The notes: generated by a model from the sequence alone, not told the origin. Shown: positions 32,301-46,104, counted from the first letter of the stretch. The stretch: DNA of 64,000 nucleotides from Vicia villosa (GCF_029867415.1 NC_081183.1:196075563-196139562), one strand, 5' to 3'. Translations and numbers: made by a program.

Positions 32301-33090
32301 ATGTCTTGGGAGAAAGTTGGCACACCTATGTCTCCACCAGTGCTTGGCCTCAAGAAAAATTAAGTGCATTAAAATGCATGTTGCCTCACCCTTGGCCAAA
32401 ACATCATCACATCTAACACATAATGGGCCGATATTCTAATTAACTTCATCCTTTGAATTACTCGGCACTTAAGAAACCAAATTGACTCAACTATACTCTA
32501 ATTAACATTGACAAAACATAGTGTTAAAAAAATGTGATCCATAATGCAACCACCATTTGTAAAGGTCGTGACAAAGCCAAAGTTTATAAAAATTTGATCC
32601 AAAATCCTGGGTGGTCATGTGGTTTGCTTTTTAACTTCGGTGGCCTATTTCAAATCAAGGAACTTCCTGATTCGAATCATGAATCCAAAATTTGCCTAAA
32701 ACCATAGTTTTTATCTTCTTAATCCTAATTAAAGAAAGTTAATGATCCTTTGAATTAATAGGTTAATCATCCCTTAAGTGATTACCATAGTGTTAGTTAT
32801 AAACACTCTTTAAGACATGGTGTGATCAAATGATGTATGATTAAGAATTGGTAAAGGTTAACATACAATTGTAATTAGAACATGGCTAATATGTCGTAAT
32901 AGACGTTGAGCATATTACCTTGTCAAATTTCTTCAGTATCTTTGAAAAAGCGGTCATATTAAGTGAGCTCTTAAATAAGAGAATTAGATTATAATTTAGT
33001 ATAATCATGAAATAATTAAAGAATGAGAATAAGACAAAAAACAAACTACATTTAATTTTTAAAAAGCTTTGGTGTGTTTGAACTTTCTCC
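32301..33090 (-). pseudogene. Left flank of the array with an extra PHO1-type exon
   Basis: Only one convincing exon: 32919-32969 on the minus strand, with an AG acceptor and a GTAATA donor. It encodes SSLNMTAFSKILKKFDK, which fits the conserved late part of a PHO1 SPX domain. It continues the exon series of unit 1. This exon is missing from units 2-5, because the repeat unit begins at 33091 inside the preceding intron. No further PHO1 exons (rest of SPX, membrane spans, EXS domain) are seen to the left, where the copia LTR follows. The rest of the stretch is AT-rich. Confidence 0.7.
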
Positions 33091-33195
33091 AAAATTACAT
33101 TTGACAAAAACAAATTCTTGTTTAAAAATTTATTTCAAAAGAGATTTTTTTTTTCTTTTTAATATCACTAATAACATATTTAGAAGAACTAAAAC

Positions 33196-35660
33196 CTGTA
33201 AATCTTGAGTGAATCGAGGCTTTGGTAGAGCTCAACAAATGCACTTCTAAGAACTTTATGGGCATTGTGAATCTCTTGATGAAAATCTCGTGTTGGATGA
33301 TTCACTAAATCCTCCCTAAGCTCATTTGTAATGGAAATAAATTCTGTAATTGAAAGTACAAAATTAATAGCAGAAATAAAAATAGAGTAAATTATGTGAA
33401 TCTTCAACACAGATAATTAATTGTAAATGATATTAAATAGTTTAATATGATTTGATTAAGATAAAATTATACTCCACTAATTAATATCTTGTGTTGGAAA
33501 AAACATTTAATTGACAATCTAACCTAACGAATTAGAATCTTGTGTTTGAGAAGGAACTTCTTGAGCAATATTTGTCTGCTGTCTTTGGTCTATAAATTAA
33601 TTTTTTTAAATCCAGCAGAATCAGAAGCAGCTTCTTTAATGTATATTCTCTTTCCAAAAATTCACTCTCTTTTTTTGATAAAAAATGAGTTAACTTTGTT
33701 TAGCTCGACATCATGGCTCGCAAAAAACCGAGATACCTATAAACAGAGATCATCACATTAGTAAATTAAAACAAAAAATATAAAATACTGTATTTCACAC
33801 TGATTTAAATCCAAAAACCTACGTTATCCTCTTGAGAAGACAATTGCAAAACATCGGTTTTGTATTTGTAAATTCCTTCTCCACTATTCACGGTGTTTAT
33901 CTTCCTTAGCTGCATGCATAAAAAAGGAAGTACTTTTACATTAGGTCTTACATTAACATTATTACATTAGGAGAGAACTTTTACATAACTTCCATCTAAA
34001 CAAACTGGCATTATGAAATCTAACGTTTAGAACAATTATGACCTCTTACATTAGGTCTTACTTATGAATATAACAGTAGCATATGCTATTTAAATTAATA
34101 TATTTACAATAAATTTCCGCCTCTTGAGTTATGTTAACTTGAAGGGGAATTCATTTCAATTCTTCAATGTTTATATGTATGTGTCTCCGATGCACCAATA
34201 TGTTGTATCTATAGGCAGTTTATTCTATCTAAATATGAATTTGACAATAAATATATATAAATAGTTGGATTGTCATAGCAGTAGACAATATAGTTCTTTG
34301 GCACTCTATTACTAATAAAAAAATTAACTTCCTTTTCAACTTAGACATTTTGTACATAACTTTGTGAAAATTACCTTTTGAACAATGAATTGAAGTATTC
34401 CATTTCCCTATCAGCTTTTAAATTTGTTCTAAAGCTGATTTATAAACTATTTCTTATTGTTGTTCAATATTAATCCATCTAATGCATTTTTCATGTAGGT
34501 TTATCTCCCCAATTTCAAACACATTGCAAGATGATATGAGCAAAATGCATTCAATCAGGTTTAAAACTTGTTTCGGTTATTCATACATACATACATAATG
34601 TTTGACTATGGTTTTACACTAATTTTGCTTTGTTATATCATCAATGTTGGGATAACATTTAACGACGTATGTTCACCATAATATATCAGAAATTATGCAA
34701 GAGGGTAGAGAATTTATATAACTTCCTTAATTTCTATTATATTACGAACAAATGTTTTTTTCGACTCATAGATTATTAAATTTCAATTTACATTCTATTT
34801 ACTGTGATATCTACTAACTAAGAAACTGCACTTGCCATTTCTCACCAAAACCATTAAAGACATACATGGATATTTCAATGTCACAATAGTTCATTGTTGA
34901 AATACAAGGACATAACACAATGGTTCACTGTCACAATGGAATTTCATTCATAATTCACATTTGACATTTCAAATACAATTCTCCTATGGATTTCAAAATG
35001 GTTATATTTATTATTATTCTACAAATACTATAACGATATCATATTATAGTTCTCTGTTTTTTCACCTGTCGATTCTTATGGTGGGTTTTATTTTATTTTT
35101 TTGAAAGGAAACATATTTCATTAAACGATAACAGACTTATGGTTGATTTTATTAGGTATGAAGAAGGCGAGGGGTGGTTACACCGCATGTATCACTTGAA
35201 GCCGAAGAGGGCAAGGGTGGTTGCCACATCGGAATGAGAGGGATCCTAAGGCCGTGCAGGTAAGGGAATGCATGGTTGAAGGAAAGCTTATATGGATTGA
35301 TGGATACTACCTATACCAACAAGATGCATCTTCTTTTCGGTAGCCTGTTCCATAAGAACTCCATATTAAGCGTGCTTGACTTAGAGCAATTATGGGATGG
35401 GTGACCTTCTGGAAAATTTCCCGGAAAGCGTGCGAGTGAGGCAAAAAACACTTAAAAGACTTGTGTTTGTTTGTGGGGTCAGTCGATCATCCCGAAAGCA
35501 ATTTGGGGATGTATTTTCTTTGCCATCTTCTTCACTTGCCGATTTGAATTCTTGGACTTCTTCATTATCTTTACGAGCTTTTTTAATTCGCGATAATCCA
35601 TGTACTCCTCCTTCCATTCTTGTATCATTTTGGAATTTAACTCATTTCCAAACTCACCAT
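33196..35660 (-). pseudogene. PHO1-family SPX-region pseudogene, unit 1
   Basis: PHO1 proteins are phosphate exporters with an N-terminal SPX domain that senses inositol pyrophosphates. Only SPX-region exons are here. Exon 1 (35509-35660) has FGNELNSKMIQEWKEEYMDY then RELKKLVKIMKK. It is frameshifted right after the ATG (one A fewer than in the other units) and its 3' half is replaced by a 5S-like element. Exon 2 (33823-33909) reads LRKINTVNSGEGIYKYKTDV. Exon 3 (33524-33736) contains VELNKVNSFF and then shifts frame at an A-run. Exon 4 (33196-33343) reads TRDFHQEIHNAHKVLRSAFV and keeps both splice sites; an extra exon lies at 32919-32969. No transmembrane or EXS exons exist. Unit 1 keeps CAA at codon 14 and the exon 4 acceptor, both lost in units 2-5. 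Confidence 0.82.
35166..35508 (+). mobile_element. 5S-rRNA-derived segment, probable Cassandra TRIM LTR fragment
   Basis: The stretch aagaactccatattaagcg, tgcttgactt and gggatgggtgacc (35353-35406) follows the 3' half of plant 5S rRNA, including the internal promoter A-box and C-box. Upstream (cgaggggtggttaca, ttttcggtagcctgttcca) and downstream (gtggggtcagtcgatcatcc) sequence is like that around 5S in Cassandra terminal-repeat retrotransposons in miniature. It occurs only in unit 1. It replaces the 3' half of exon 1 and the start of intron 1, so a deletion accompanied or followed insertion. It is not a functional 5S gene. Confidence 0.65.
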
Positions 35661-37104
35661 TACTTAAACAGTAGTAGAAAGAGCGGGTCAAGGTTTCATA
35701 TATGAATCGAGAAACAATACAAAGAGAATAATTAATGGTTCGGAGAAATGAAACATTGAGTTGCGTGTTGACAATGTAGAAATGGAGAGTATACTTGCTA
35801 TTTTCTAATAAGTTGATTGTGTGATAGTGAGATTCTTTGAGTGTTCACAATGTCCCTGTTTAGAAATAACTCATTTATGATGTGTTTGTTTTGGGTGAGT
35901 TAAAGAAGAGAGATATACACGCTCGCTTGGAGCATTAGATAAATAAAAACGAGGGATAGAATATTATGGGCCCTATGTACTTTTAATTTCTAGGCACATA
36001 TGAGAAGAAATGACACTGTATCAATCACTTGATTTATTTTTCCACATTTACCCTTTATTTTATGGATAGTTTATTGTTGCAAGCAATTAATTTTAAACAG
36101 TATAGTATAATGTATAATAAGTATTATTTGGATTGTATAATTAAAAATTAAATAATGATAAAAATTAAATTACAAGTCAACTAATTTATAAAATAAATTT
36201 AGTAATAGTGTGATAACGATTACATATACATATGCGTAACTAACTAAAAAAATTAATATTTCAAAAATGGTTATTGACTTTTAATAAAATTAAAAACAAA
36301 TAATCAAATTTATATGGGTAGAAAATAATCCCTACATATTTAAAAGAGTTTATAAAATATATTTTTAAAATAAAAACTCACGTATTAATTTTTTCATTTA
36401 AAGGGTAATTTTTTACATTAAAAATAATTACTCTTTTCTCTCTTTTAGGACCCGTTTGTTTTGACTTTTTTTTTTAAATGATTTTTATAGTGTTACATAA
36501 TTTTATGTAAACAAAATTTACAAAAAAATTTTTTTATAAAAAGTTCAAATAAAATTTGGTTTGAATAGTTATTCTTAAAATGCAATTTTAAGTATTTCTT
36601 CTATTTATGAAAAAAATTGGATATCAAAATGTGAAAAAATCACTTATAATTTTGAAGTCATTTCAAATAGATTTTTATAAAAATCTTTTTTGAAATATAA
36701 TTTTTTGAAAAAAATTGCGATTTTGATTAGGTTTTGGTCTTCAATAATGTATGTTTATGTTATAGGATGTCAAAATTAGTTTTTCATTTTAGAAAAAACA
36801 AATAAAAAAAACTTGTAATATTTTGAAAAACAGTTTTGTAAAATCTATTTTCAAAAATACAAAGAAAATATCTATTTTTTTAAAGTTGAAACAAACAAGT
36901 CCATATATACCTTATACTTGTTCTATAACAAACAATCCATCAAATCTATTCTATTTCCCACACCTTTCTCTCTTCTCGCCCCTCTCTCACTTATTTCCTC
37001 TTCTTAATCAAACATACACTTAGTTAGGCTTATGGTGTTTGGCTTGTAAACTTTATTCTATTCCCCACACCTTTCTCTCTTCTCGCACTCTCTCTCACTT
37101 ATTT

Positions 37105-37414
37105 CCTCGTTCATCCATCCTTTGTTCACGAGCCTTAAGCGAGCTTTAAAGCTCCTTCTTTCTACATGAAGAAATATTCTTGGATTCTTCGAATGCCACA
37201 ATAATATTGTCGAATCTTGACGTTAAAGAATGCAAGGTCTTCGACACAACATTCTGCTCCATAATGGTTTCTCTGCAAGACTTGATATGATTCACCAAAC
37301 GCGTAAAGTGTGTCACGTATTCGTTGATTATCTCATTCTCTTCCATTTGAACCAATTCGAACTGCCGCTTGTGAGTTTGTAACCTCGCCACCTTTACCTT
37401 ATCAGCCCCTCCAT
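37105..37414 (-). pseudogene. Copia gag fragment, end of unit 1
   Basis: Minus-strand gag piece (ARLQTHKRQFELVQMEENEI, VTHFTRLVNHIKSCRE, SLTSRFDNIIVAFEESK) homologous to 31140-31500 of copia element C. At 37414 it stops and fuses to a PHO1 intron at the start of unit 2. The fusion comes after a run encoding KVA, equivalent to the KAKEARLQ context of gag. Confidence 0.85.
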
Positions 37415-37524
37415 AAAATTACTTTTGACAAAAACAAATTCTTGTTTAAAAATTTATTTCAAAAGAGATTTCTTATATTTTTTATTTTTAATATCATTAA
37501 TAACATATTTAGAAGAACTAAAAC

Positions 37525-39905
37525 ATGTAAATCTTGAGTGAATTGAGGATTTGGTAAAGCTCAACAAATGCACTTCTAAGAACATCCTCCCTAAGCTCAT
37601 TTGTAATGGAAATAAATTTTGTAATTGAAAGTAAAAAATTAATAGCAGAAATAAAAATAGAGTAAATTAGGTGAATCTTCAACACAAATAATTAATTGTA
37701 AATGATTTTAAATAGTTTAATATGATTTGATTGTGATTAAATTATACTCGACTAATTAATATCTTGTGTTGGAAAAAACATTTAATTGACAATCTAACCT
37801 AAAGAATTAAAATCTTGTGTTTGAGGAGGAACTTCTTCAGCAATATTTCTCCACTGTCTTCGGTCATTAATAATTTTTTAAAATCCAACAAAATCAGAAG
37901 CAGCTTCTGTAATGTATCTTCTCTTTCCAAAAATTCACTCTCTTTTTTGATAAAAAAAAGAGTTAACTTTGTTTAGCTCGACATCAAGGCTCACAAAAAA
38001 CCGAGATACCTATAAACAGAGATCATCACATTAGTAAATAAAAACAAAAAAATATAAAATATTGTATTTCACATTGATGTAAATCCAAAAACCTACGTTA
38101 TCCTTTTGATAAGACAATTACAAAACATCGGTTTTGTATTTGTAGATTCTTTCTCCACTATTCACGGTGTTTATCTTCCTTAGCTGCATGCATAAAAAAG
38201 GAAGTACTTTTACATTAAGTCTTACATTAACATTATTACATTTGGAGAGAACTTTTACATAACTTCCATCTAAGGAAACTAGCACTATGAAATCTAACGT
38301 TTAGAACAATTGTGACCTCTTACATTAGGTCTTACTTATGAATATAACAGTAGCATATGCTATTTAAATTATTATATTTATAATACATTGCCGCCTCTTG
38401 AGTTATGTTAACTTGAAGGGGAATTCATTTCAATTCTTCAATGTTTATATGTATGTGTCTCTGATGCACCAATATGTTCTATCTATAGGCAGTTTTTTCT
38501 ATCTAAATATGAATTTGACATTAAATATATATAAATAGTAGGATTGTCATAGCAGTAGACAATATAGTTCTTTGGCACTCTATTACTAGAAAAAATTTAA
38601 CTTCCTTTTCAACTTAGACATTTTGTACATAACTTTGTGAAAATTACCTTTTGAACAATGAATAGAAGTATTCCATTTCCCTATCAACTTTTAAATTTGT
38701 TCTAGAGCTGATTTATAAACTACTTCTAATTGTTGTTCAATATTAATCCATCTAATACATTTGTTATGTAGGTTTATATCCTCAATTTCAGACACATTGC
38801 AAGATGATATGTGCAAAACGCATCCAATCAGAATTAAAACTTGTTTCGGTTATTCATACATACATAATGTTTGACTATGGTTTTACACTACTTTTGCTTT
38901 GTTATATCATCAATGTTGGGTTAACATTTAACGAGGTATATTCACCATAATATGTCAGAAATTATGCAAGAGGATAGAGAATTTACATAACTTCCTTAAT
39001 TTCTATTATATTACGAACAAATGTTTTTTTCTATTCATAGATTATTAAAGTTTTCAATTTACATTCTATTTATTGTGATATCTTCTAACTAAGAAACTGA
39101 ACTTGCCATTTCTCACCAAAACCATTAAAGACATACATGTTGACTATATATAAAATGATTACTTACTATGGATATTTCAATGTCACAATAGTTCATTGTC
39201 GAAATACAAGGACATAACACAATGGTTCACTGTCACAATGGAATTTCATTCATAATTCACATTTGACATTTCAAATACAATTCTCCTATGGATTTCAAAA
39301 AGGTTATATTTATTATCAATCTACAAATACTATAACGGTATCATATTATAGTTCTCTGTTTTTTCACCTATCGATTCATATGGTGGGTTTTATTTTATTT
39401 TTTTGAAAGGAAACATATTTCATTAAACGATAACAGACATATTTCATAGATAAAATTATTCAGAAAAAGAACTATTGATTCTTATTAGTTTTTATTAGGT
39501 AATAACCATTGTTTAATATCTTGATGGTATGTTTGAGATCAAACCCATTTTTCTCTGAATATAGCCATTTTTCAACTAAAAATAGAAACAATAAATTGTT
39601 GATCAAAGAAACAATAATAACAACAACATGAACAAAAATTACCTCAATGATATCCTTAGTAGGTGAGAGGAAGGAGGTGAGTTTCTTCCCATAGATGAAA
39701 CTGAGTTGGATACAGAGTTTTTGCGGTTTGAGCTTGAAGAAGACATTCGATGATGTATTTTCTTTGCCATCTTCTTCACTTGCCGGTTTGAATTCTTGGA
39801 CTCCTTCATTATCTTTACGAGCTTCTTCAATCCGCGATAATCCATGTACTCCTCCTTCCATTCTTATATCATTTTGGAATTTAACTCATTTCCAAACTTC
39901 AGCAT
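37525..39905 (-). pseudogene. PHO1-family SPX-region pseudogene, unit 2
   Basis: Exons are 39643-39905, 38097-38183, 37799-38009 and 37525-37618. Exon 1 starts MLKFGNELNSKMI and meets a TAA at codon 14, then continues EWKEEYMDYRGLKKL. A second open frame across exon 1 (FKLKPQKLCIQLSFIYGKKL) may be the true continuation after a frame change. Exon 3 is frameshifted in an A-run. Exon 4 has an internal deletion of 54 bases, unique to this unit, and its acceptor AG is AA. There is no Cassandra segment, so exon 1 and its GTAATT donor are complete here. Confidence 0.8.
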
Positions 39906-41354
39906 TACTTAAACAGTAGTAGAAAGAGCGGGTCAAGGTTTTAGATATGAATCGAGAAACAATACAGAGATAATAATTAATGGTTCGGAGAAATGAAACG
40001 TTGAGTTGCGCGTTGACAATGTAGAAATGGAGAGTATACTTGCTATTTTCTAAAAAGTTGATTGTGTGATAGTAAGATTCTTTGAGTGTTCACACTGTCC
40101 CTGTTTAGAAATAACTCATTTATGATGTGTTTGTTTTAGGTGAGTTAAAGAAGAGAGATATACAAGCTCGCTTGGAGCATTAGATAAATAAAAACGAGGG
40201 ATAGAATATTATGGGCCCTATGTACTTTTAATTTCTAGGCACATATGAGAAGAAATGACAATGTATCAATCACTTGCTTTATTTTTCCACATTTACCCTT
40301 TATTTTATGGATAGTTTATTGCTGCATGCAATTAATTTTAAACAGTATAGTATAATGTATAATAAGTATTATTTGGATTGTATAATTAATAATTAAACAA
40401 TGATAAAAATTAAATTACTAGTCAACTAATTTATAAAATAAATTTAGTAATAGTGTGATAACGATTACATATACATATGCGTAACTAACTAAAAAAAATT
40501 AATATTTTAAAAATGGTTATTGACTTTTAATAAAATTAAAAACGAATATTTAAATTTATATGGGTAGAAAATAATCCCTACATATTTAAAAGAGTTTATA
40601 AAATATATTTTTTAAATAAAAACTCACGTATTAATTTTTTCATTTAAAAGGTAATTTTTTACATTAAAAAACAATTACTCTTTTCTCTCTTTTAGGACCC
40701 ATTTGTTTTGAATTTTTTTTTTTAAAATGATTTTTATAGTGTTACATAATTTTATGTAAAAAATATTTACAAAAAACTTTTTATAAAAGCTTCAAATAAA
40801 ATTTGGTTTGAATAGTTATTCTTAAAATGCGATTTTAAGTATTTCTTCTATTTATGAAAAAAAATTGGATATCAAAATGTGAAAAAATCACTTATAATTA
40901 TGAAGCCATTTCAAATAGATTTTTATAAAAATCATTTTTGAAATATAATTTTTTGAAAAAAATTGCGATTTTAACTAGGTTAAGGTCTTCAATAATGTAT
41001 GTTTATGTTATAGGATGTTAAAATTAGTTTTTCATTTTAGAAAAAACAAATAAAGAAAACTTGTAATATTTTGAAAAATGGTTTTGTAAAATCTATTGTA
41101 AAAAATACAAAGAAAATATCTATTTTTTTAAAGTTGATACAAACAAGTCCTTATATACCTTATACTTGTTCTATAACAAACAATCCATCAAATCTATTCT
41201 ATTTCCCACACCTTTCTCTCTTCTCGCGCTATCTCTCACTTATTTCTCTCTTCTTAATCAAACATACCCTTAGTTAGGCTTATGGTGTTTGGCTTGTAAA
41301 TTTTTTTCTATTCCCCACACCTTTCTCTCTTCTCGCGCTCTCTCTCACCTATTT

Positions 41355-41664
41355 CCTCGTTCATCCATCCTTTGTTCACGAGCCTTAAGCGAGCTTTAAA
41401 GCTCCTTCTTTCTACATGACGAAATATCCTTGGATTCTTCGAAGGCCACAATAATATTGTCGAATCTTGACGTTAAAGAATGCAAGGTCTTCGACACAAT
41501 ATTCTGCTCCATAATGGTTTCTCTGCAAGACTTGATTTGATTCACCAAACGCGTAAAGTGTGTCACGTATTCGTTGATTATCTCATTCTCTTCCATTTGA
41601 ACCAATTCGAACTGCCGCTTGTGAGTTTGTAACCTCGCCACCTTTACCTTATCAGCCCCTCCAT
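41355..41664 (-). pseudogene. Copia gag fragment, end of unit 2
   Basis: Same gag piece as at 37105-37414 with a few substitutions (VTHFTRLVNQIKS, EQNIVSKTL). It is fused to unit 3 by the identical junction. Confidence 0.85.
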
Positions 41665-41774
41665 AAAATTACTTTTGACAAAAACAAATTCTTGTTTAAA
41701 AATTTATTTCAAAAGAGATTTCTTATATTTTTTGTTTTTAATATCATTAATAACATATTTAGAAGAACTAAAAC

Positions 41775-44236
41775 ATGTAAATCTTGAGTGAATCGAGGCT
41801 TTGGTAGAGCTCAACAAATGCACTTCTAAGAACTTTATGGGCATTGTGAATCTCCTGATGAAAATCTCGTGTTGGATGATTCACTAAATCCTCCCTAAGC
41901 TCATTTGTAATGGAAATGAATTTTGTAATTGAAAGTACAAAATTAATTGCAGAAATAAAAATAGAGTAAATTATGTGAATCTTCAACACAAATAATTAAT
42001 TGTAAATGATATTAAATAGTTTAATATGATTTGATTGTGATTAAATTATACTCGACTAATTAATATCTTGTGTTGGAAAAAAACATTTAATTGACAATCT
42101 AACCTAACGAATTAGAATCTTGTGTTTGAGGAGGAACTTCTTCAGCAATATTTGTCCGTTGTCTTCGGTCCTTAATAAATTTTTTAAAATCCAACAGAAT
42201 AAGAAGCAGCTTCGGTAATGTATCTTCTCTTTCCAAAAATTCACTCTCTTTTTTGATAAAAAAAAAAGAGTTAACTTTGTTTAGCTCGACATCAAGGCTC
42301 ACAAAAAACCGAGATACCTATAAATAGAGATCATCACATTAGTAAATTAAAACAAAAAATATAATATACTGTATTTCACATTGATGTAAATCCAAAAACC
42401 TACGTTATCCTTTTGAGAAGACAATTACAAAACATCGGTTTTGTATTTGTAGATTCTTTCTCCACTATTCACGGTGTTTATCTTACTTAGCTGCATGCAT
42501 AAAAAATGAAGTACTTTTACATTAAGTCTTACATTAACATTATTACATTAGGAGAGAACTTTTACATAACTTCCATCTAAGGAAACTAGCCCTATGAAAT
42601 CTAACGTTTAGAACAATTGTGACCTCTTACATTAGGTCTTACTTATGAATATAACAGTAGCATATGCTATTTAAATTAATATATTTTAAATACATTGCCG
42701 CCTCTTGAGTTATGTTAACTTGAAGGGGAATTCATTTCAATTCTTCAATGTTTATATGTATGTGTCTCCGATGCACCAATATGTTCTATCTATAGGCAGT
42801 TTTTTCTATCTAAATATGAATTTGACAATAAATATATATAAATAGTAGGATTGTCATAGCAGTAGACAATATAGTTCTTTGGCACTCTATTACTAGAAAA
42901 AATTTAACTTCCTTTTCATCTTAGACATTTTGTACATAACTTTGTGAAAATTACCTTTTGAACAATGAATTGAAGTATTCCATTTCCCTATCAACTTTTA
43001 AATTTGTTCTAGAGCTGATTTATAAACTACTTCTAATTGTTGTTCAATATTAATCTATCTAATGCATTTGTCATGTAGGTTTATATCCCCAATTTCAGAC
43101 ACATTGCAAGATGATATGTGCAAAACGCATCCAATCAGATTTAAAACTTGTTTCGGTTATTCATACATATATATAATGTTTGACTATGGTTTTACACTAC
43201 TTTTGCTTTGTTATATCATCAATGTTGGGTTAACATTTAACGAGGTATGTTCACCATAATATGTCAGAAAATTGTGCAAGAGGATAGAGAATTTACATAA
43301 CTTCCTCAATTTCTATTATATTACGAACAAATGTTTTTTTTTCTATTCATAGATTATTAAAGTTCAATTTACATTCTATTTACTGTGATATCTTCTAACT
43401 AAGAAACTGCACTTGCCATTTCTCACCAAAACCATTAAAGACATACATGTTGACTATATATAAAATGATTACTTACTATGGATATTTCAATATCACAATA
43501 GTTCATTGTTGAAATACAAGGACATAACACAATGGTTCACTGTCACAATGGAATTTCATTCATAATTCACATTTGACATTTCAAATACAATTCTCCTATG
43601 GATTTCAAAAAGGTTATATTTATTATTATTCTACAAATACTATAACGGTATCATATTATAGTTCTCTGTTTTTTCACCTATCGATTCATATGGTGGGTTT
43701 TATTTTATTTTTTTGAAAGGAAACATATTTCATTAAACGATAACAGACTTATGGTGGGTTTTATTAGGTATGAAGCATAGATAAAATTATTCAGAAAAAG
43801 AACTATTGATTCTTATTAGTTTTTATTAGGTAATAACCATTGTTTAATATCTTGATGGTATGTTTTAGATCAAACCCATTTTTCTCTGAATATAGCCATT
43901 TTTCAACTAAAAATAGAAACAATAAATTGTTGATAAACGAAACAATAATAATAACAACATGAACAAAAATTACCTCAATGATATCCTTAGTAGGTGAGAG
44001 GAAGGAGGTGAGTTTCTTCCCATAGATGAAACTGAGTTGGATACAGAGTTTTTGCAGTTTGAGCTTGAAGAAGACATTCGCTGATGTATTTTCTTTGCCA
44101 TCTTCTTCACTTGCAGGTTTGAATTATTGGACTCCTTCATTATCTTTACGAGCTTCTTCAATTCGCGATAATCCATGTACTCCTCCTTCCATTCTTATAT
44201 CATTTTGGAATTTAACTCATTTCCAAACTTCAGCAT
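41775..44236 (-). pseudogene. PHO1-family SPX-region pseudogene, unit 3
   Basis: Exons are 43974-44236, 42404-42490, 42104-42317 and 41775-41922. Exon 1 carries MLKFG and the TAA at codon 14. Exon 3 is open throughout here because its A-run is longer: SLDVELNKVNSFFFIKKESE, FLEREDTLPKLLLILLDFKK, matching the PHO1 pattern LDxELNKVNxFY...FLERGE. Exon 4 reads NELREDLVNHPTRDFHQEIH and onward but lacks the acceptor AG. The copy cannot give a normal protein from the first ATG. Confidence 0.8.
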
Positions 44237-45686
44237 TACTTAAACAGTAGTAGAAAGAGCGGGTCAAGGTTTCAGATATGAATCGAGAAACAATACAAAG
44301 ATAATAATTAATGGTTCGGAGAAATGAAACGTTGAGTTGCGCGTTGACAATGTAGAAATGGAGAGTATATTTGCTATTTTCTAAAAAGTTGATTGTGTGA
44401 TAGTAAGATTCTTTGAGTGTTCACACTGTCCCTGTTTAGAAATAACTCATTTATGATGTGTTTGTTTTAGGTGAGTTAAAGAAGAGAGAAATACAAGCTC
44501 GCTTGGAGCATTAGATAAATAAAAACGAGGGATAGAATATTATGGATCCTATGTACTTTTAATTTCTAGGCACATATGAGAAGAAATGACAATGTATCAA
44601 TCACTTGCTTTATTTTTCCACATTTACCCTTTATTTTATGGATAGTTTATTGCTGCATGCAATTAATTTTAAACAGTATAGTATAATGTATAATAAGTAT
44701 TATTTGGATTGTATAATTAATAATTAAACAATGATAAAAATTAAATTACTAGTCAACTAATTTATAAAATAAATTTAGTAATAGTGTGATAACGATTACA
44801 TATACATATGCGTAACTAACTAAAAAAAATTAATATTTTAAAAATGGTTATTGACTTTTAATAAAATTAAAAACGAATATTTAAATTTATATGGGTAGAA
44901 AATAATCCCTACATATTTAAAAGAGTTTATAAAATATATTTTTTAAATAAAAACTCACGTATTAATTTTTTCATTTAAAAGGTAATTTTTTACATTAAAA
45001 AACAATTACTCTTTTCTCTCTTTTAGGACCCATTTGTTTTGAATTTTTTTTTTAAAATGATTTTTATAGTGTTACATAATTTTATGTAAAAAATATTTAC
45101 AAAAAAACTTTTTATAAAAGCTTCAAATAAAATTTGGTTTGAATAGTTATTCTTAAAATGCGATTTTAAGTATTTCTTCTATTTATGAAAAAAAAATTGG
45201 ATATCAAAATGTGAAAAAATCACTTATAATTATGAAGCCATTTCAAATAGATTTTTATAAAAATCATTTTTGAAATATAATTTTTTGAAAAAAATTGCGA
45301 TTTTAACTAGGTTAAGGTCTTCAATAATGTATGTTTATGTTATAGGATGTTAAAATTAGTTTTTCATTTTAGAAAAAACAAATAAAGAAAACTTGTAATA
45401 TTTTGAAAAATGGTTTTGTAAAATCTATTGTAAAAAATACAAAGAAAATATCTATTTTTTTAAAGTTGATACAAACAAGTCCTTATATACCTTATACTTG
45501 TTCTATAACAAACAATCCATCAAATCTATTCTATTTCCCACACCTTTCTCTCTTCTCGCGCTCTCTCTCACTTATTTCTCTCTTCTTAATCAAACATACC
45601 CTTAGTTAGGCTTATGGTGTTTGGCTTGTAAATTTTTTTCTATACCCCACACCTTTCTCTCTTCTCGCGCTCTCTCTCACCTATTT

Positions 45687-45996
45687 CCTCGTTCATCCAT
45701 CCTTTGTTCACGAGCCTTAAGCGAGCTTTAAAGCTCCTTCTTTCTACATGACGAAATATCCTTGGATTCTTCGAAGGCCACAATAATATTGTCGAATCTT
45801 GACGTTAAAGAATGCAAGGTCTTCGACACAATATTCTGCTCCATAATGGTTTCTCTGCAAGACTTGATTTGATTCACCAAACGCGTAAAGTGTGTCACGT
45901 ATTCGTTGATTATCTCATTCTCTTCCATTTGAACCAATTCGAACTGCCGCTTGTGAGTTTGTAACCTCGCCACCTTTACCTTATCAGCCCCTCCAT
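45687..45996 (-). pseudogene. Copia gag fragment, end of unit 3
   Basis: Practically identical to the fragment at 41355-41664, including EQNIVSKTL. It supports a recent duplication that produced units 3 and 4. Confidence 0.85.
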
Positions 45997-46104
45997 AAAA
46001 TTACTTTTGACAAAAACAAATTCTTGTTTAAAAATTTATTTCAAAAGAGATTTCTTATATTTTGTTTTTAATATCATTAATAACATATTTAGAAGAACTA
46101 AAAC

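Noticed and set aside
35350..35410. Functional 5S rRNA gene
   Set aside because: Only part of the 5S sequence is present, with many changes, and it is embedded in LTR-like sequence within a broken exon.
39472..39861. 129-residue minus-strand frame (and its copy at 52462-52851) as a separate gene
   Set aside because: It covers PHO1-like exon 1 in a shifted frame and runs through the donor site into intron 1. Its hydrophobic tail is intron sequence.
39695..39919. Repeated plus-strand 74-residue frames (39695, 44026, 48355, 52685) as a conserved gene family
   Set aside because: They are repeated only because the unit is repeated. They are antisense to SPX exon 1 and match no family.
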